Origin: Hymenobacter sp. BT559
GTDB lineage: Bacteria; Bacteroidota; Bacteroidia; Cytophagales; Hymenobacteraceae
Direction: 5' to 3'
Assembly: GCF_016427535.1 (NCBI RefSeq)
Contig: NZ_JAELXV010000002.1
Span: forward strand, 1 to 64,000
Length of the DNA stretch: 64,000 nt
In this document: positions 50,318 to 58,904 of the stretch, one piece after another
Layout of the letters: each line of letters opens with the position of its first letter
Position numbering within the stretch: the stretch's first letter is position 1
Notes under the pieces: model-generated
Seen by the model: only the letters and a program-made list of their open reading frames with translations
Told to the model about the DNA's origin: nothing
Databases searched by the model: none
Program-made: the position numbers and the translations under genes

Positions 50318-50413
50318 GTCATGCAGAGCGCAGCGAAGCATCTCGCGTGGCGACGTCTGTGAACGTTTGGATTTACTGCGGCGCGCGAGCTGCTTCGCTG
50401 CGCTCTGCATGAC
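50318..50413. repeat. REP-like inverted repeat in the operon spacer
   Basis: The arms GTCATGCAGAGCGCAGCGAA and the matching CTTCGCTGCGCTCTGCATGAC pair well for about 30 bases. It lies between the DUF5689 and phosphoesterase genes. The GCGCAGCGAAGCATC core is of the same type as at 21711 and 48690. Confidence 0.8.
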
Positions 50414-50431
50414 GAATGGTGTTTTCAGGCG

Positions 50432-51718
50432 CTAATTCTCATAAATGGCGATATCATCGAGCCCCAACCGGCCATTAAGCACGGTAGGTGGGCTGCTGGC
50501 ACCTAGACCCAGCTTATTGATGCGGAAGCGCACCGGGCCGCTGATATTCATCAGAAAAGTGATGGTGCGCTGCCAGTTGCCGGCGTCGGTGATGGTGGGG
50601 CCGGTTTGCTTCCAGGTAGCGCCTTGGTCCTGCGAGTATTCCAGCTTCCACGAGCTAGCGGCGTCGGTGTAATACGCGCCGTAAAGCAGCGTGACTTTGG
50701 TAGCGCCGTTAGGCAGGTCAAATTTCATCTCTACCACGGCCGGTACGCTCAGGCCCTGCTGCAGTCGGATGCCCTGGGCGCCAATGTAGCGGTCGCGCCC
50801 CGAAGTGTTACCCAGGAGGGCTTGGTAGAGCTTCCAGTGGCCAGTACCAAACTGCACGGTGTTGTCGGGCACGGCGGCCGTGTTCATATCGTAGCTGCCC
50901 TTAATAGCTTGTGGCACTGCCTCGAAGCTCTCGGGAAAGCCCGTGTAAATAGGACCGCTGGGGTCCACGGCATCGGCGGCGGTGCGCAGCCACAGCTGCG
51001 GAGCTGGGGCTTGGCTACCATCAAGCCCGGCCACCGCAATGCCCACAAACGTGGCGCTGGCCGGCAGGCGCCGGGTGGCAAAGGCCGCGGCGCTTTCGGT
51101 GTGCAGCACGAGCTTGTTGTTTGCCCCATCAGCCAGCGTTTTATCGCCGGCGTAGGTGGTGCCCGATACGGGCAGCGGCGTGATACTGGCGCCTGTGATG
51201 CGTACCAGCGTGCCATCGTAGGCATTCATATCGGCCAGCAGCGTGCTGATGTTAATGTTGCGGGCTGTCACGGCGTTACCGCTGCTCACCTTACGCACGC
51301 GGTCGGTTGTGATGCCTTCCAGGCGCAGCGCGCCCGCGCTTTTTGCCAGGGTAGCGCCTTTGATATCAACCACTACTGAGTCGCCCACGGCTAGGGCTGG
51401 CGCGGCGCCCCCGCTAAGCGGAATAACGATGCCACGTATCACGCCGCGCCGCTTGTTTTGCACCACAATGGTATTGGGGCCGCCGGGCACGTTGCCGCCC
51501 GCCGCATCCGAAATGACGAGGCCAACTACCTGGTGCGCGCCCGAAAGTTGACTTGGCTCCAGCACTACGTTGCTGCCTTGGTAGAGCTGGCGCAAGTCTT
51601 CGAGCGACACATTGGGACTGGGCGCGCCAGCTGCGTAGTCGATGTTTTTCTCCAGGCACCCCGCGGTAGCTAGGGCCAGCAATAGCGCGGAAAGATGAGG
51701 TAGTATGCGGAGTTTCAT
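50432..51718 (-). CDS. DUF5689 domain lipoprotein of a SusCD locus
   Basis: This is a 428-residue surface lipoprotein. ATG 51718 starts a lipoprotein signal with C21 (ATAGCLEKN); the open frame extends upstream without support. Residues about 35-220 match the DUF5689 domain (VSLEDLRQLYQGSNVVL, then GLVISDAAGGNVPG and an OB-fold-like VGDSVVVDIKGATL). The C-terminal part (GRDRYIGAQGIRLQ, MKFDLPNGATKVTLLYGAYYTDAASSWKLEYSQDQG, IRLDDIAIYEN-type ending) resembles a carbohydrate-binding-like jelly roll. Such proteins accompany SusCD pairs as surface substrate-binding proteins. Confidence 0.8.
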   Translation of the reverse strand: MKLRILPHLSALLLALATAGCLEKNIDYAAGAPSPNVSLEDLRQLYQGSNVVLEPSQLSGAHQVVGLVISDAAGGNVPGGPNTIVVQNKRRGVIRGIVIPLSGGAAPALAVGDSVVVDIKGATLAKSAGALRLEGITTDRVRKVSSGNAVTARNINISTLLADMNAYDGTLVRITGASITPLPVSGTTYAGDKTLADGANNKLVLHTESAAAFATRRLPASATFVGIAVAGLDGSQAPAPQLWLRTAADAVDPSGPIYTGFPESFEAVPQAIKGSYDMNTAAVPDNTVQFGTGHWKLYQALLGNTSGRDRYIGAQGIRLQQGLSVPAVVEMKFDLPNGATKVTLLYGAYYTDAASSWKLEYSQDQGATWKQTGPTITDAGNWQRTITFLMNISGPVRFRINKLGLGASSPPTVLNGRLGLDDIAIYEN

Positions 51719-51765
51719 GATAGAAATTTTTGCTTTTGAAGCGTGTCTAACTCGCCGTGCGTGAG

Positions 51766-51812
51766 ACCCCACCCCCGGCCCCTCCCCTCCTGGAGAGGGG
51801 CCGGGGGTGGGG
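51766..51812. repeat. GC-rich inverted repeat related to 1-63
   Basis: The arms have the core CCCCACCCCCGGCCCCTC and its complement and are shared with the element at the left edge of the window. It lies between the SusD and DUF5689 genes. Confidence 0.78.
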
Positions 51813-51821
51813 GACACGACC

Positions 51822-53291
51822 CTACAGCTGCCACCACACCTTAGTATTGATATCATCGGCGCCTTGGTCGGCTACGGCGGCTTGGTAGTTTACTTGGTTG
51901 AGGCTCTGCACATACACGGGGTAGTTGATGCGGGCGGGCATCTGGCCATTGTTGCGCACGCCGGGGCCGATGGGCAGCACCGGGTGGCCCGTGCGGCGGT
52001 ACTCAAACCACTGCTGAAAGTCGGTGAAAAACAGCGCATAGTACTTCTGCAAGTGAATCTTGTCGAGCTTGGTGTCTAGGCTGCTGGTGGCTTCCCATTG
52101 CACGTCGGGGCTGCTCAAGAAGGTAGGGGGCGCGGTAAGGCCCCAGAGCGTGATGCCGTTGGTGGCGCCGGTTTCGTAGTAGGCTTTGGCGTCGCCGGTT
52201 ATCCAGCCGCGCAGAGCAGCTTCGGCCAGCAGCAGCTGCACCTCAGAGTAGTTGAGGATGTTGCCGAGCAGCGGCTCGGTCATGAGAGCAGCGGGGTAGG
52301 TCGATTGGGGCGCCGGAATCTGGCCCGGCACGTAGCCACTTGGCACGCCCTTGTAGATGCCGCTCGCCAGCGTGGCCCACTTGGGCAGGCGCGGGTCGTT
52401 CCACTCGGCCAGGTTGTTGATAAAGAACTCACTCATCGAGCTTGACGACACGAAGTCGGCCGTGCGCCAGGTCTGAAAGGGCGACTGGTAGGGCGCGGTG
52501 CCCGACCAGCGCATAATGGCCGATTCTGAGTTGTTGGCGATGAGTGGGTAGTCGCCGGGGCGGGTGTTCACCATGTCGCGCAGCTTGGCCTGCGGGCTCA
52601 AGCCGCCCGGCGCAATGGCATCGGTACGGTTAGACACACGCATGAGCAGGCGTAGGTAGAGCGAGTTGCCAAACTTGCGCCACTTCAGGGCGTTGCCCTG
52701 AAACAACGGGTCGAGCTGGGCCTGGTCGGCTCCTAGGTTGGTGTTGGCCTTCAGCAGGTCGTTGGCCTCTTCTAGCTTCACAAACAGGTCGCGGTAGATG
52801 TCCTCCTGCCGGTCGAACTTGGGCTGCAAGTTGCCCGCCCGGCCCTGCAGGGCCTCCGAATAGGGCACGTCGCCGAAGGTGTCGGTAAGCAGCGAAAACG
52901 TCCAGACCTCGCAAATGCGGGCGATGGCCATGAAGGTGGGGCTCTTCACGGCCACCGCGCTGTTATACATGTCCCGGAAGTCGGTGAGCTGCGTGTACCA
53001 GCCATTCCACATGTAGTCGGCCTCAGCCGAGCGGATAACGTAGCGGTGAAACTCGTCGGTATTATCCCGCGTCACGTGCACCTGCATCAGCTCGTTGGTG
53101 ATGCGCATGGCGCGGTCCATGTTGCGCTTCACCAGGTCGGTCAGGGCAGGGGCCAGCAGCGTTTCCGGAATGACGTTAGGGTTCTGGTTGGGGTTGATAT
53201 TCAGCTCCTCAAAGCCCTTGGTGCACGACGAAACGGTACCTAGGGTAGCTGCGGCAAGAAAGGAGACAGCAAAGCGTTTCAGGATTTTCAT
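51822..53291 (-). CDS. SusD/RagB-like outer-membrane lipoprotein
   Basis: This is a 489-residue SusD-like (SusD-2 subgroup) surface lipoprotein, which caps the SusC channel and binds substrate. The lipobox cysteine is C23 (TVSSCTKGFEELNINPNQNP). Family blocks are the N-terminal NPNVIPETLLAPALTDLVKRN, the ARICEVWTFSLLTDTFGDVPYSEALQ motif, and the C-terminal YFTDFQQWFEYRRTGHPVL. The start is 18 bases after the SusC stop on the same strand. The substrate cannot be read from the sequence; the downstream phosphodiesterases suggest a phosphate-containing compound. Confidence 0.93.
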   Translation of the reverse strand: MKILKRFAVSFLAAATLGTVSSCTKGFEELNINPNQNPNVIPETLLAPALTDLVKRNMDRAMRITNELMQVHVTRDNTDEFHRYVIRSAEADYMWNGWYTQLTDFRDMYNSAVAVKSPTFMAIARICEVWTFSLLTDTFGDVPYSEALQGRAGNLQPKFDRQEDIYRDLFVKLEEANDLLKANTNLGADQAQLDPLFQGNALKWRKFGNSLYLRLLMRVSNRTDAIAPGGLSPQAKLRDMVNTRPGDYPLIANNSESAIMRWSGTAPYQSPFQTWRTADFVSSSSMSEFFINNLAEWNDPRLPKWATLASGIYKGVPSGYVPGQIPAPQSTYPAALMTEPLLGNILNYSEVQLLLAEAALRGWITGDAKAYYETGATNGITLWGLTAPPTFLSSPDVQWEATSSLDTKLDKIHLQKYYALFFTDFQQWFEYRRTGHPVLPIGPGVRNNGQMPARINYPVYVQSLNQVNYQAAVADQGADDINTKVWWQL

Positions 53292-53309
53292 GTCAGGTAT
53301 AGCGTTCAG

Positions 53310-56300
53310 TTAAATCCCTACCGTTAGGTTAATGCCCATCGTGCGGGTGCTCGGAAACTGCCCCAGCTCAAATCCTAGGTCGATAGTCCCGTCGTTGAGG
53401 GTGCCAAACTCCGGGTCGAAGGCCGGCCAGTTGGTGAGGATGAACAAGTCGCGCCCATAGAGGCCAATGGACGCCTGCGTGAGGTGCAGCTTGCTGAGCA
53501 GAGACGGCGGCAGGGCATAGTCGAGGCGCAGCTCGCGCAGCTTGATAAAGTCGGTGCGGAAGAGATTGGCTTCCACGTTGTCGCGGCCGTAGTGAGCGGT
53601 GTAGTAAGTAGCTAGGTTTTCGGCCACCACGTCGTTGGGGCGGTAAGTGCCGTCGCCGTTATTAATCACGCCCTGGCCCACAATGCCGTTGTAGCGGCCG
53701 GGCAGCGTGAGCTTGGTTTTGCCCTGCTCGGCCAGCACGGCATTGGTCATAGAGTAGGATTTTGCCCCAAACTGGCTGTCGAACAATACATTCAGCCGGA
53801 ATTGCCGGTACGTGAACTCGGTGCCCGCGCTAGCCTTCCACAGGGGCAGGGCGCTGCCTAGGTACTTCACACCATCGGCCAAAATGGGGTAGCCATTCTG
53901 GTACACAATCTGGCCATCGGGGGCGCGCTCGTAGCCGCGGCCGTAGATGGCGCCCATGCTGCCGCCCGGCCGCGCCTCTACCGAGCCCCGGCCGCCGGGG
54001 CCGCGCTGTAGCTGGTAGGTGAGTACGCTATCGGCCAGCTCTATTACTTGGTTGCGGTTGGCGGTGTAGGTGCCATACACGCGCCAGCCCAGGCCGCGGG
54101 CATTATTCAGCAGGCGCGCATTGGCAGTTATTTCGATGCCCTTGTTGCGCACCAGGCCAGCGTTGAGCACGGCCGTGTTGTAGCCCGAGGCCCGGTCCAC
54201 GGGCACGCTCAAAATCTGGTTCGAGGTATTGTTGCGGTACACCGTCACGTCCAGCCCAATGCGGTTTTGCCAGAAGCGCACGTCGGCGCCCAGCTCCACG
54301 CTTTCGGTGCTGCGGGGCTTTAGGCCGGCGTTGGCAATGGAGCTCGGGTTGCTCAGGCCCGAGGCGTAGCCCGTGGCCACGGCGTAGGTGTAAGAGGTGA
54401 GGTAGGGCGACGTGCCGCCGCTGCCCACCCGCGCCCACGAAGCCCGCAGCTTGGCAAACGAAATAGCCTTTGGCAGCGGCACGATGTCCGATACTATCGT
54501 GCTCAGGCTGGCCGAGGGGTAGAGCGGAATAGCCGTGATGCCACTGGCGCTCGACAAGGTGCTCGACCAGTCCTTGCGGGCCGTCAAGTCGAGGTACACC
54601 AGTTTGTTATAAGAAATCGAACCTAGGGCGTACAAGCCGTTCAGCGCGTACTCGGCGCGGTAGGGCAGCGCAATGGGCAGGTCGCGGCTATTGGCGAAGG
54701 TGAACACGCCGGGGTAGAGCAGGCGCTCGGCCCGCAGTTCATCCTTATTGTAGCGGTTGCGCAGGCGGCTGCCACCCACCGACAGGCTCGTTTCCAGCTT
54801 GTTAAACTGGTGGGCGTACTGAAGTAGAAAGTCGTGGTTAATCTCCTGCGAGAATACGTTTTGCGTCCGAAACATGCCCTCCTTGTACTTCTCTGTGTCC
54901 TTGGGGCGCTGCTGCGAGCGGGCCTCATAGGAATAGTCCAGCGTCGAGCGCAGCATTAGGTTAAAGCCCTTGGCAAAGGCGTAGTTAATCTGCACGTTGC
55001 CTGTCAGCTGGTGGCGGTTGGCCTTGTTGAGCATCTCATTGGCAATGAGATAGGGGTTGTCTATCAGGCTGCTGAAGGGGTAGCGCTGCGTAATCCCTGT
55101 CGCGCCGGGCAGCCAGTAGTCTTTCAGCCAATCTAGGCTGTTGTTGGGCACCTGTAAGATGGCCCAGTACATGATAGTCTGGTTGTTATAGCCCGTCGAA
55201 GGCAGGTTGTCGCTGAAGCGGTTGGTGTAGTTGACCTTCGTCGATACTCGCAGCTTATCCGTGATTTTTTGGCTGGCCGACAGCGCGATGGTATTGCGGT
55301 CGTAGCCCGTGTTCGGGATAATCCACTGGTTCTGCAAGTTGGTGAGCGACAGGCGCACGGCCGTGCGGTCGGTGCCGCCATCCAGCACCAGCGTGTTGGT
55401 GAACGTGCGGCCAGTTTGGAAAAAGCCCTTGCGGTTGTCGGGGTAGGCCACCCAGGGCGTGCGCTCGGTGCCGCCCGTGTTGGTGGCTACGTCGTACTGA
55501 AAAAAGGACTGCCCCTCGAACCTAGGGCCCCAGGCCGAGCTAGTACTGCGGGTGCTGACCCCATCAGCCGTGGCGCCAAACGAATAGTAGTTTTCGCCCG
55601 CCGTGCCCTGGCCGTACTCATACTGATAATCAGGCCAGCGCGAAATCTGGTCAAAGGCCGAGTTTGAGTTGAACGTGACGCCGATACCTTTCTTGGCCTT
55701 GCCCGATTTGGTGGTAATAATCACGGCTCCGTTGCCGCCGCGAGCGCCGTAGAGGGCGGTGGCCGCCGGCCCCTTCAGCACCGTCACCGACTCGATGTCC
55801 TCGGGGTTAATATCATTGAGGCTGGTGCCAAAGTCCACCGGCGACTCGCTTTGCAAGTAAGCCGAGCTGCCGGTGCCGGTGGCACGGTTGCTGCCGCCTA
55901 GCACCACGCCATCCACCACGATGAGGGCGTCGTTGTCGCCGGCCAGCGAGTTTTCGCCCCGCAGAATAATGCGGTTCGAACCTGCCGGTCCGCCGCCCGA
56001 CTTCACTAGGTTCAGGCCCGCTACTTTGCCCGCCAGCGCATCGGTCCAGTTGTTCGATTTGGCTTCGGTTAGCTGCTCGTTGCTGACGGTGGGGGCCGAG
56101 TAGCCCAGCTCCCGGTCCCCACGCTTGATGCCCAGCTGGGTCACCACCACTTCGCCCAGGCTGGTGGCGTCTTCCTGCAACACCACGTCGTAGATGGTTT
56201 TGTCGCCCACCGTCAGCTGCTCGGCCGCATAGCCGATAAAGCTAAATACCAGGGTGTTGCCCGGCTCCACATGCAGCTGGTAGCTGCCATCGTTGCCGCT

Positions 56301-56789
56301 GGTAGTGCCAGCGCTGCTGTCTTTTATACGAATGGAAACACCGGGTAGGCCCTCCCCCTTGGCGTCTACCACGCGGCCCCGCACCAGCACCGGGTCGGCG
56401 GCGCTAGTGGCGGCCGTGCTGCGCTCCACGGCCTTCACCACAATGCGCTTTTCCTGCACCGTAAACTGCACGCCGGCCTGCGCCGCCACTAGCGCCAGCA
56501 CGGTTTTGAGGTTGCTGTGCGGCGCCTCTACCGTGATGCGGCGGCTGAGGCGGCTGGCCTGGTCTACCACCAGAAACCGGTAGCCCGTCTGCTGCTCGAT
56601 GCTGGCTAGCACCTCGGCCAGCGGCTGCTGCCGCACCGAGAGGGCGCAGGGCGTGGCGGCCGGCTCTTGGGCCAGCACCTGCCCAGGGGCGGCGAGGGCG
56701 GCCGGGGCCGGGCTCAGCGCCAGCAGCCCTAGGCAAGCGAGCGCACTTCGCCAGGCCCGCGCTTGGCGGGGAGGTATCGATTTCTTCAT
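53310..56789 (-). CDS. SusC/RagA TonB-linked outer-membrane transporter
   Basis: This is a 1159-residue TonB-dependent transporter. After a signal peptide (about residues 1-34), residues about 45-115 form a secretin/TonB N-terminal (STN) domain (VLASIEQQTGYRFLVVDQASRL), the hallmark of SusC proteins answering to FecR/ECF regulators. A carboxypeptidase-like domain (VRGRVVDAKGEGLPGVSIRIKDSSAG) and the plug (LGYSAPTVSNEQLTEAK, TVLKGPAATALYGARGGNGAVIITTKSGK) follow, then the barrel, ending RTMGINLTVGI. It pairs with SusD and lies 37 bases downstream of the FecR gene. Its ligand probably controls the sigma factor through the STN domain. Confidence 0.95.
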   Translation of the reverse strand: MKKSIPPRQARAWRSALACLGLLALSPAPAALAAPGQVLAQEPAATPCALSVRQQPLAEVLASIEQQTGYRFLVVDQASRLSRRITVEAPHSNLKTVLALVAAQAGVQFTVQEKRIVVKAVERSTAATSAADPVLVRGRVVDAKGEGLPGVSIRIKDSSAGTTSGNDGSYQLHVEPGNTLVFSFIGYAAEQLTVGDKTIYDVVLQEDATSLGEVVVTQLGIKRGDRELGYSAPTVSNEQLTEAKSNNWTDALAGKVAGLNLVKSGGGPAGSNRIILRGENSLAGDNDALIVVDGVVLGGSNRATGTGSSAYLQSESPVDFGTSLNDINPEDIESVTVLKGPAATALYGARGGNGAVIITTKSGKAKKGIGVTFNSNSAFDQISRWPDYQYEYGQGTAGENYYSFGATADGVSTRSTSSAWGPRFEGQSFFQYDVATNTGGTERTPWVAYPDNRKGFFQTGRTFTNTLVLDGGTDRTAVRLSLTNLQNQWIIPNTGYDRNTIALSASQKITDKLRVSTKVNYTNRFSDNLPSTGYNNQTIMYWAILQVPNNSLDWLKDYWLPGATGITQRYPFSSLIDNPYLIANEMLNKANRHQLTGNVQINYAFAKGFNLMLRSTLDYSYEARSQQRPKDTEKYKEGMFRTQNVFSQEINHDFLLQYAHQFNKLETSLSVGGSRLRNRYNKDELRAERLLYPGVFTFANSRDLPIALPYRAEYALNGLYALGSISYNKLVYLDLTARKDWSSTLSSASGITAIPLYPSASLSTIVSDIVPLPKAISFAKLRASWARVGSGGTSPYLTSYTYAVATGYASGLSNPSSIANAGLKPRSTESVELGADVRFWQNRIGLDVTVYRNNTSNQILSVPVDRASGYNTAVLNAGLVRNKGIEITANARLLNNARGLGWRVYGTYTANRNQVIELADSVLTYQLQRGPGGRGSVEARPGGSMGAIYGRGYERAPDGQIVYQNGYPILADGVKYLGSALPLWKASAGTEFTYRQFRLNVLFDSQFGAKSYSMTNAVLAEQGKTKLTLPGRYNGIVGQGVINNGDGTYRPNDVVAENLATYYTAHYGRDNVEANLFRTDFIKLRELRLDYALPPSLLSKLHLTQASIGLYGRDLFILTNWPAFDPEFGTLNDGTIDLGFELGQFPSTRTMGINLTVGI

Positions 56790-56825
56790 GAGGTTGCTCG
56801 TGAGCTGGTTATGAACTAAAAAGCA

Positions 56826-57848
56826 CTATTTAAGGGCCGCTTCGGCCGCTGCTCGTCTCAGGTAAATCACTTGGCCCTCACGGTGGTAGGCGAGGCCCCC
56901 AGCCTGCCGCAGCGCCTCAAGCACGCGCGGCAAAGGCTCATTGTCGAAGGTGGCCCAGAGGCGCACCTCGGCCGTGGCCGTGTCAGCAAATACCAGCTTC
57001 ACGCCGTAGTGGCGCTCTAGCTGGGTGGCCACATCGGCCAGTTTCTCATTCTTGAAAACCAGTTGGTTGCGGCGCCACGCCAACACCTGGTGCCGGTCGA
57101 AGGCCTGCCGGTAGATGCGACCAGTAGCTACTTCGGTGCGCAGCTGCTGGCCGGGTGTGAGCAAGTAGTTGCCTTGCTTATCAAGCACTTCTACTTTGCC
57201 CTCGACCAGCGACACGGCCAGCTGGCGGGCCCCTGGCACGGCACTCACGTTAAACTTGGTGCCAAGCACCTGCGTTACCCAGGCCCCACTGTGCACCCGA
57301 AACGGTCGCCTAGGGTCTTTGCTCACCTCAAAAAAGGCTTCGCCCTCCAGGTACACCTCGCGCGAGGTGGCCGCAAACTGCGCCGGGTAGCGCAGCTGGC
57401 TTTGCGGGGCCAGCGTCACCACCGAGCCATCGGCCAGGTGCAGGCGCTGGGGCTGGCCGGCTGCCGCACGGTACACGCGGTAGGCCAGCGCCGGTGCCGG
57501 CCGGCTATAGAAATAGGCGCCACCTAGGGCGCTCAGCAGCAGCATTATGGCCGCTGCTAGCTGGTAGGTCCGCGCCAGCAGCAGCTGCCAGCGGCGCACG
57601 GGCACGGCAGCCGGTACGGCTACTTGGGTAGGCTGTGCCAGCCGGGCTTTTAGCCGACCTAGGGCCGCCGCAGTTTCGGCCGGGGCAGTGGGAATTTGGC
57701 TAACCTGCCACACGGTTTTCAGCTGCTCGAAAGTGCGCTCGTGGTCGGGCGACTGGGCGACCCAGGTGGCGAGCTGCTCGTTCTCGTCCGACGAAGTCTG
57801 GCGGGCGAGGTAGCGGGCAATGAGCAGGTAGGTTTCTTCTTGTTGCAA
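56826..57848 (-). CDS. FecR-family anti-sigma factor
   Basis: This is a 340-residue inner-membrane protein. The start is TTG at 57848, giving MQQEETYLLIARYLARQ, the usual FecR N-terminus; no ATG is in frame nearby. A membrane segment lies at about residues 95-112 (LAAAIMLLLSALGGAYF). The periplasmic FecR domain (RLHLADGSVVTLAPQSQLRYP, REVYLEGEAFFEVSKDP, FRVHSGAWVTQVLGTKFNVSA) and a C-terminal STN-like DUF4974 domain (QLERHYGVKLVFAD, LPRVLEALRQAGGLAYH) follow. It should hold the adjacent ECF sigma factor inactive until SusC signals substrate. Confidence 0.93.
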   Translation of the reverse strand: MQQEETYLLIARYLARQTSSDENEQLATWVAQSPDHERTFEQLKTVWQVSQIPTAPAETAAALGRLKARLAQPTQVAVPAAVPVRRWQLLLARTYQLAAAIMLLLSALGGAYFYSRPAPALAYRVYRAAAGQPQRLHLADGSVVTLAPQSQLRYPAQFAATSREVYLEGEAFFEVSKDPRRPFRVHSGAWVTQVLGTKFNVSAVPGARQLAVSLVEGKVEVLDKQGNYLLTPGQQLRTEVATGRIYRQAFDRHQVLAWRRNQLVFKNEKLADVATQLERHYGVKLVFADTATAEVRLWATFDNEPLPRVLEALRQAGGLAYHREGQVIYLRRAAAEAALK

Positions 57849-57969
57849 GGGGCCAGCGGCCGGCGCTGAATGCCGTCGCTGCTGTTATGACGCCGCCGCC
57901 CCCTCACCTCGTGACACGCAAACCAGCTCTTAACCAAATGGTAACAGCCGTAACCTAGGCATAATCTGC

Positions 57970-58539
57970 CTATTGCACACCCGAGGCGTAGAGCGTGCTC
58001 TTCAAGAAACGCAGCGCCCGAAACATGTGCGTCTTCACCGAATTAATTGAAATAGCCAGCAGCCCGGCAATCTCATCATAAGTGAGGCCACCATCGCGGT
58101 GCAGCTGAAATACTTGGCGCGTGCGCTCGGGCAGCTGCCCGATGAGATGGCCCACCTGCTCGCTCAGCTCCTGGAAAGCCAGCAGCTGGTCGGGCTGCAG
58201 GTGCGCGGCGTCGGGCTCGGTCGTGGGCAGCTCGTCGGCCGCGTCGAGCGGGGCGCGGCGCTGCTCGCGCAGGCGGTCAAAGGCGCGGTGCTTCACGGCC
58301 GTGTAGAGGTAGGCGGCCAGCGAGCCCTGCACGGCCAGCTGCGTGCGGTGTGCCCACAGCGTGCAAAAGACTTCGGCCACCGCGTCTTCGGCGGCATCGG
58401 TGGGGTAGCGCAGCAGGGTCTGCGCGTAGCGCAGCAGGCCGGGGTAGTAGCGCGTGAACAGGGCCCCGAAAGCCGCCTCATTGCTCAGGGCTAAGGCAGC
58501 TAAAAACTGCTTGTCGGAAGAGCTAATTGAAAACGTCAT
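57970..58539 (-). CDS. ECF-type RNA polymerase sigma factor
   Basis: This is a 189-residue sigma-70 family ECF factor. The reading frame could start at a TTG at 58551, but that codon overlaps the promoter box at 58549-58556, so ATG 58539 (MTFSISSSDKQFLAAL) is preferred. Region 2 is visible as FTRYYPGLLRYAQTLL and DAVAEVFCTLWAHR, and region 4 as LPERTRQVFQLHRDGGLTYDEIAGLLAISINSVKTHM. It should drive the SusCD locus when released by FecR. Confidence 0.94.
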   Translation of the reverse strand: MTFSISSSDKQFLAALALSNEAAFGALFTRYYPGLLRYAQTLLRYPTDAAEDAVAEVFCTLWAHRTQLAVQGSLAAYLYTAVKHRAFDRLREQRRAPLDAADELPTTEPDAAHLQPDQLLAFQELSEQVGHLIGQLPERTRQVFQLHRDGGLTYDEIAGLLAISINSVKTHMFRALRFLKSTLYASGVQ

Positions 58540-58904
58540 ACCAGCCGACAAAGCTATTGGGCGGGTGAGCCCACCAGATTACCGGCGCGTTACGGTATGA
58601 TTAAAATTAGTTTGGATAGTCCTACGGAGCGATTTAAGTCAATGCCGATGGCGTGGGGAAGAGTCCCGCGCTGACTATACTTTTTTACACCGCTCCTTAT
58701 GGCAATGGCGCGGTAGCCACTTGCTTCTGGCAATGGCATTGTGCGCCGCAAAAACTAGCGCTCTGGCAGGTCGTCCTTTTGGCTGTGAAGGACCACTTAG
58801 GACTGAAGACAGAAGGGAAAACGTAAAAGCAGCTTCTAATTCAGGTCATTCGCGCTTTTCTTGCGTACTGTTATACTGCCTGTTCCATAAAAAGGCCTCG
58901 CGGT
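58540..58904. other. divergent promoter region, about 365 bases
   Basis: This stretch separates the ECF sigma gene from the histidine kinase. It contains the sigma gene's promoter box at 58549-58556 and no supported gene. The rest is moderately AT-rich with no recognisable element. Confidence 0.5.
58549..58556 (-). promoter_or_regulatory. -7 promoter box of the ECF sigma gene
   Basis: On the minus strand this reads TAGCTTTG, an exact match to TAnnTTTG, nine bases ahead of the ATG at 58539. It is the housekeeping consensus, so the sigma gene is probably expressed at a basal level. Confidence 0.6.

Noticed and set aside
48670..50413. Spaced repeats considered as a CRISPR array
   Set aside because: Only single inverted repeats of different sequence are present, with no regular direct repeats or spacers and no cas genes.
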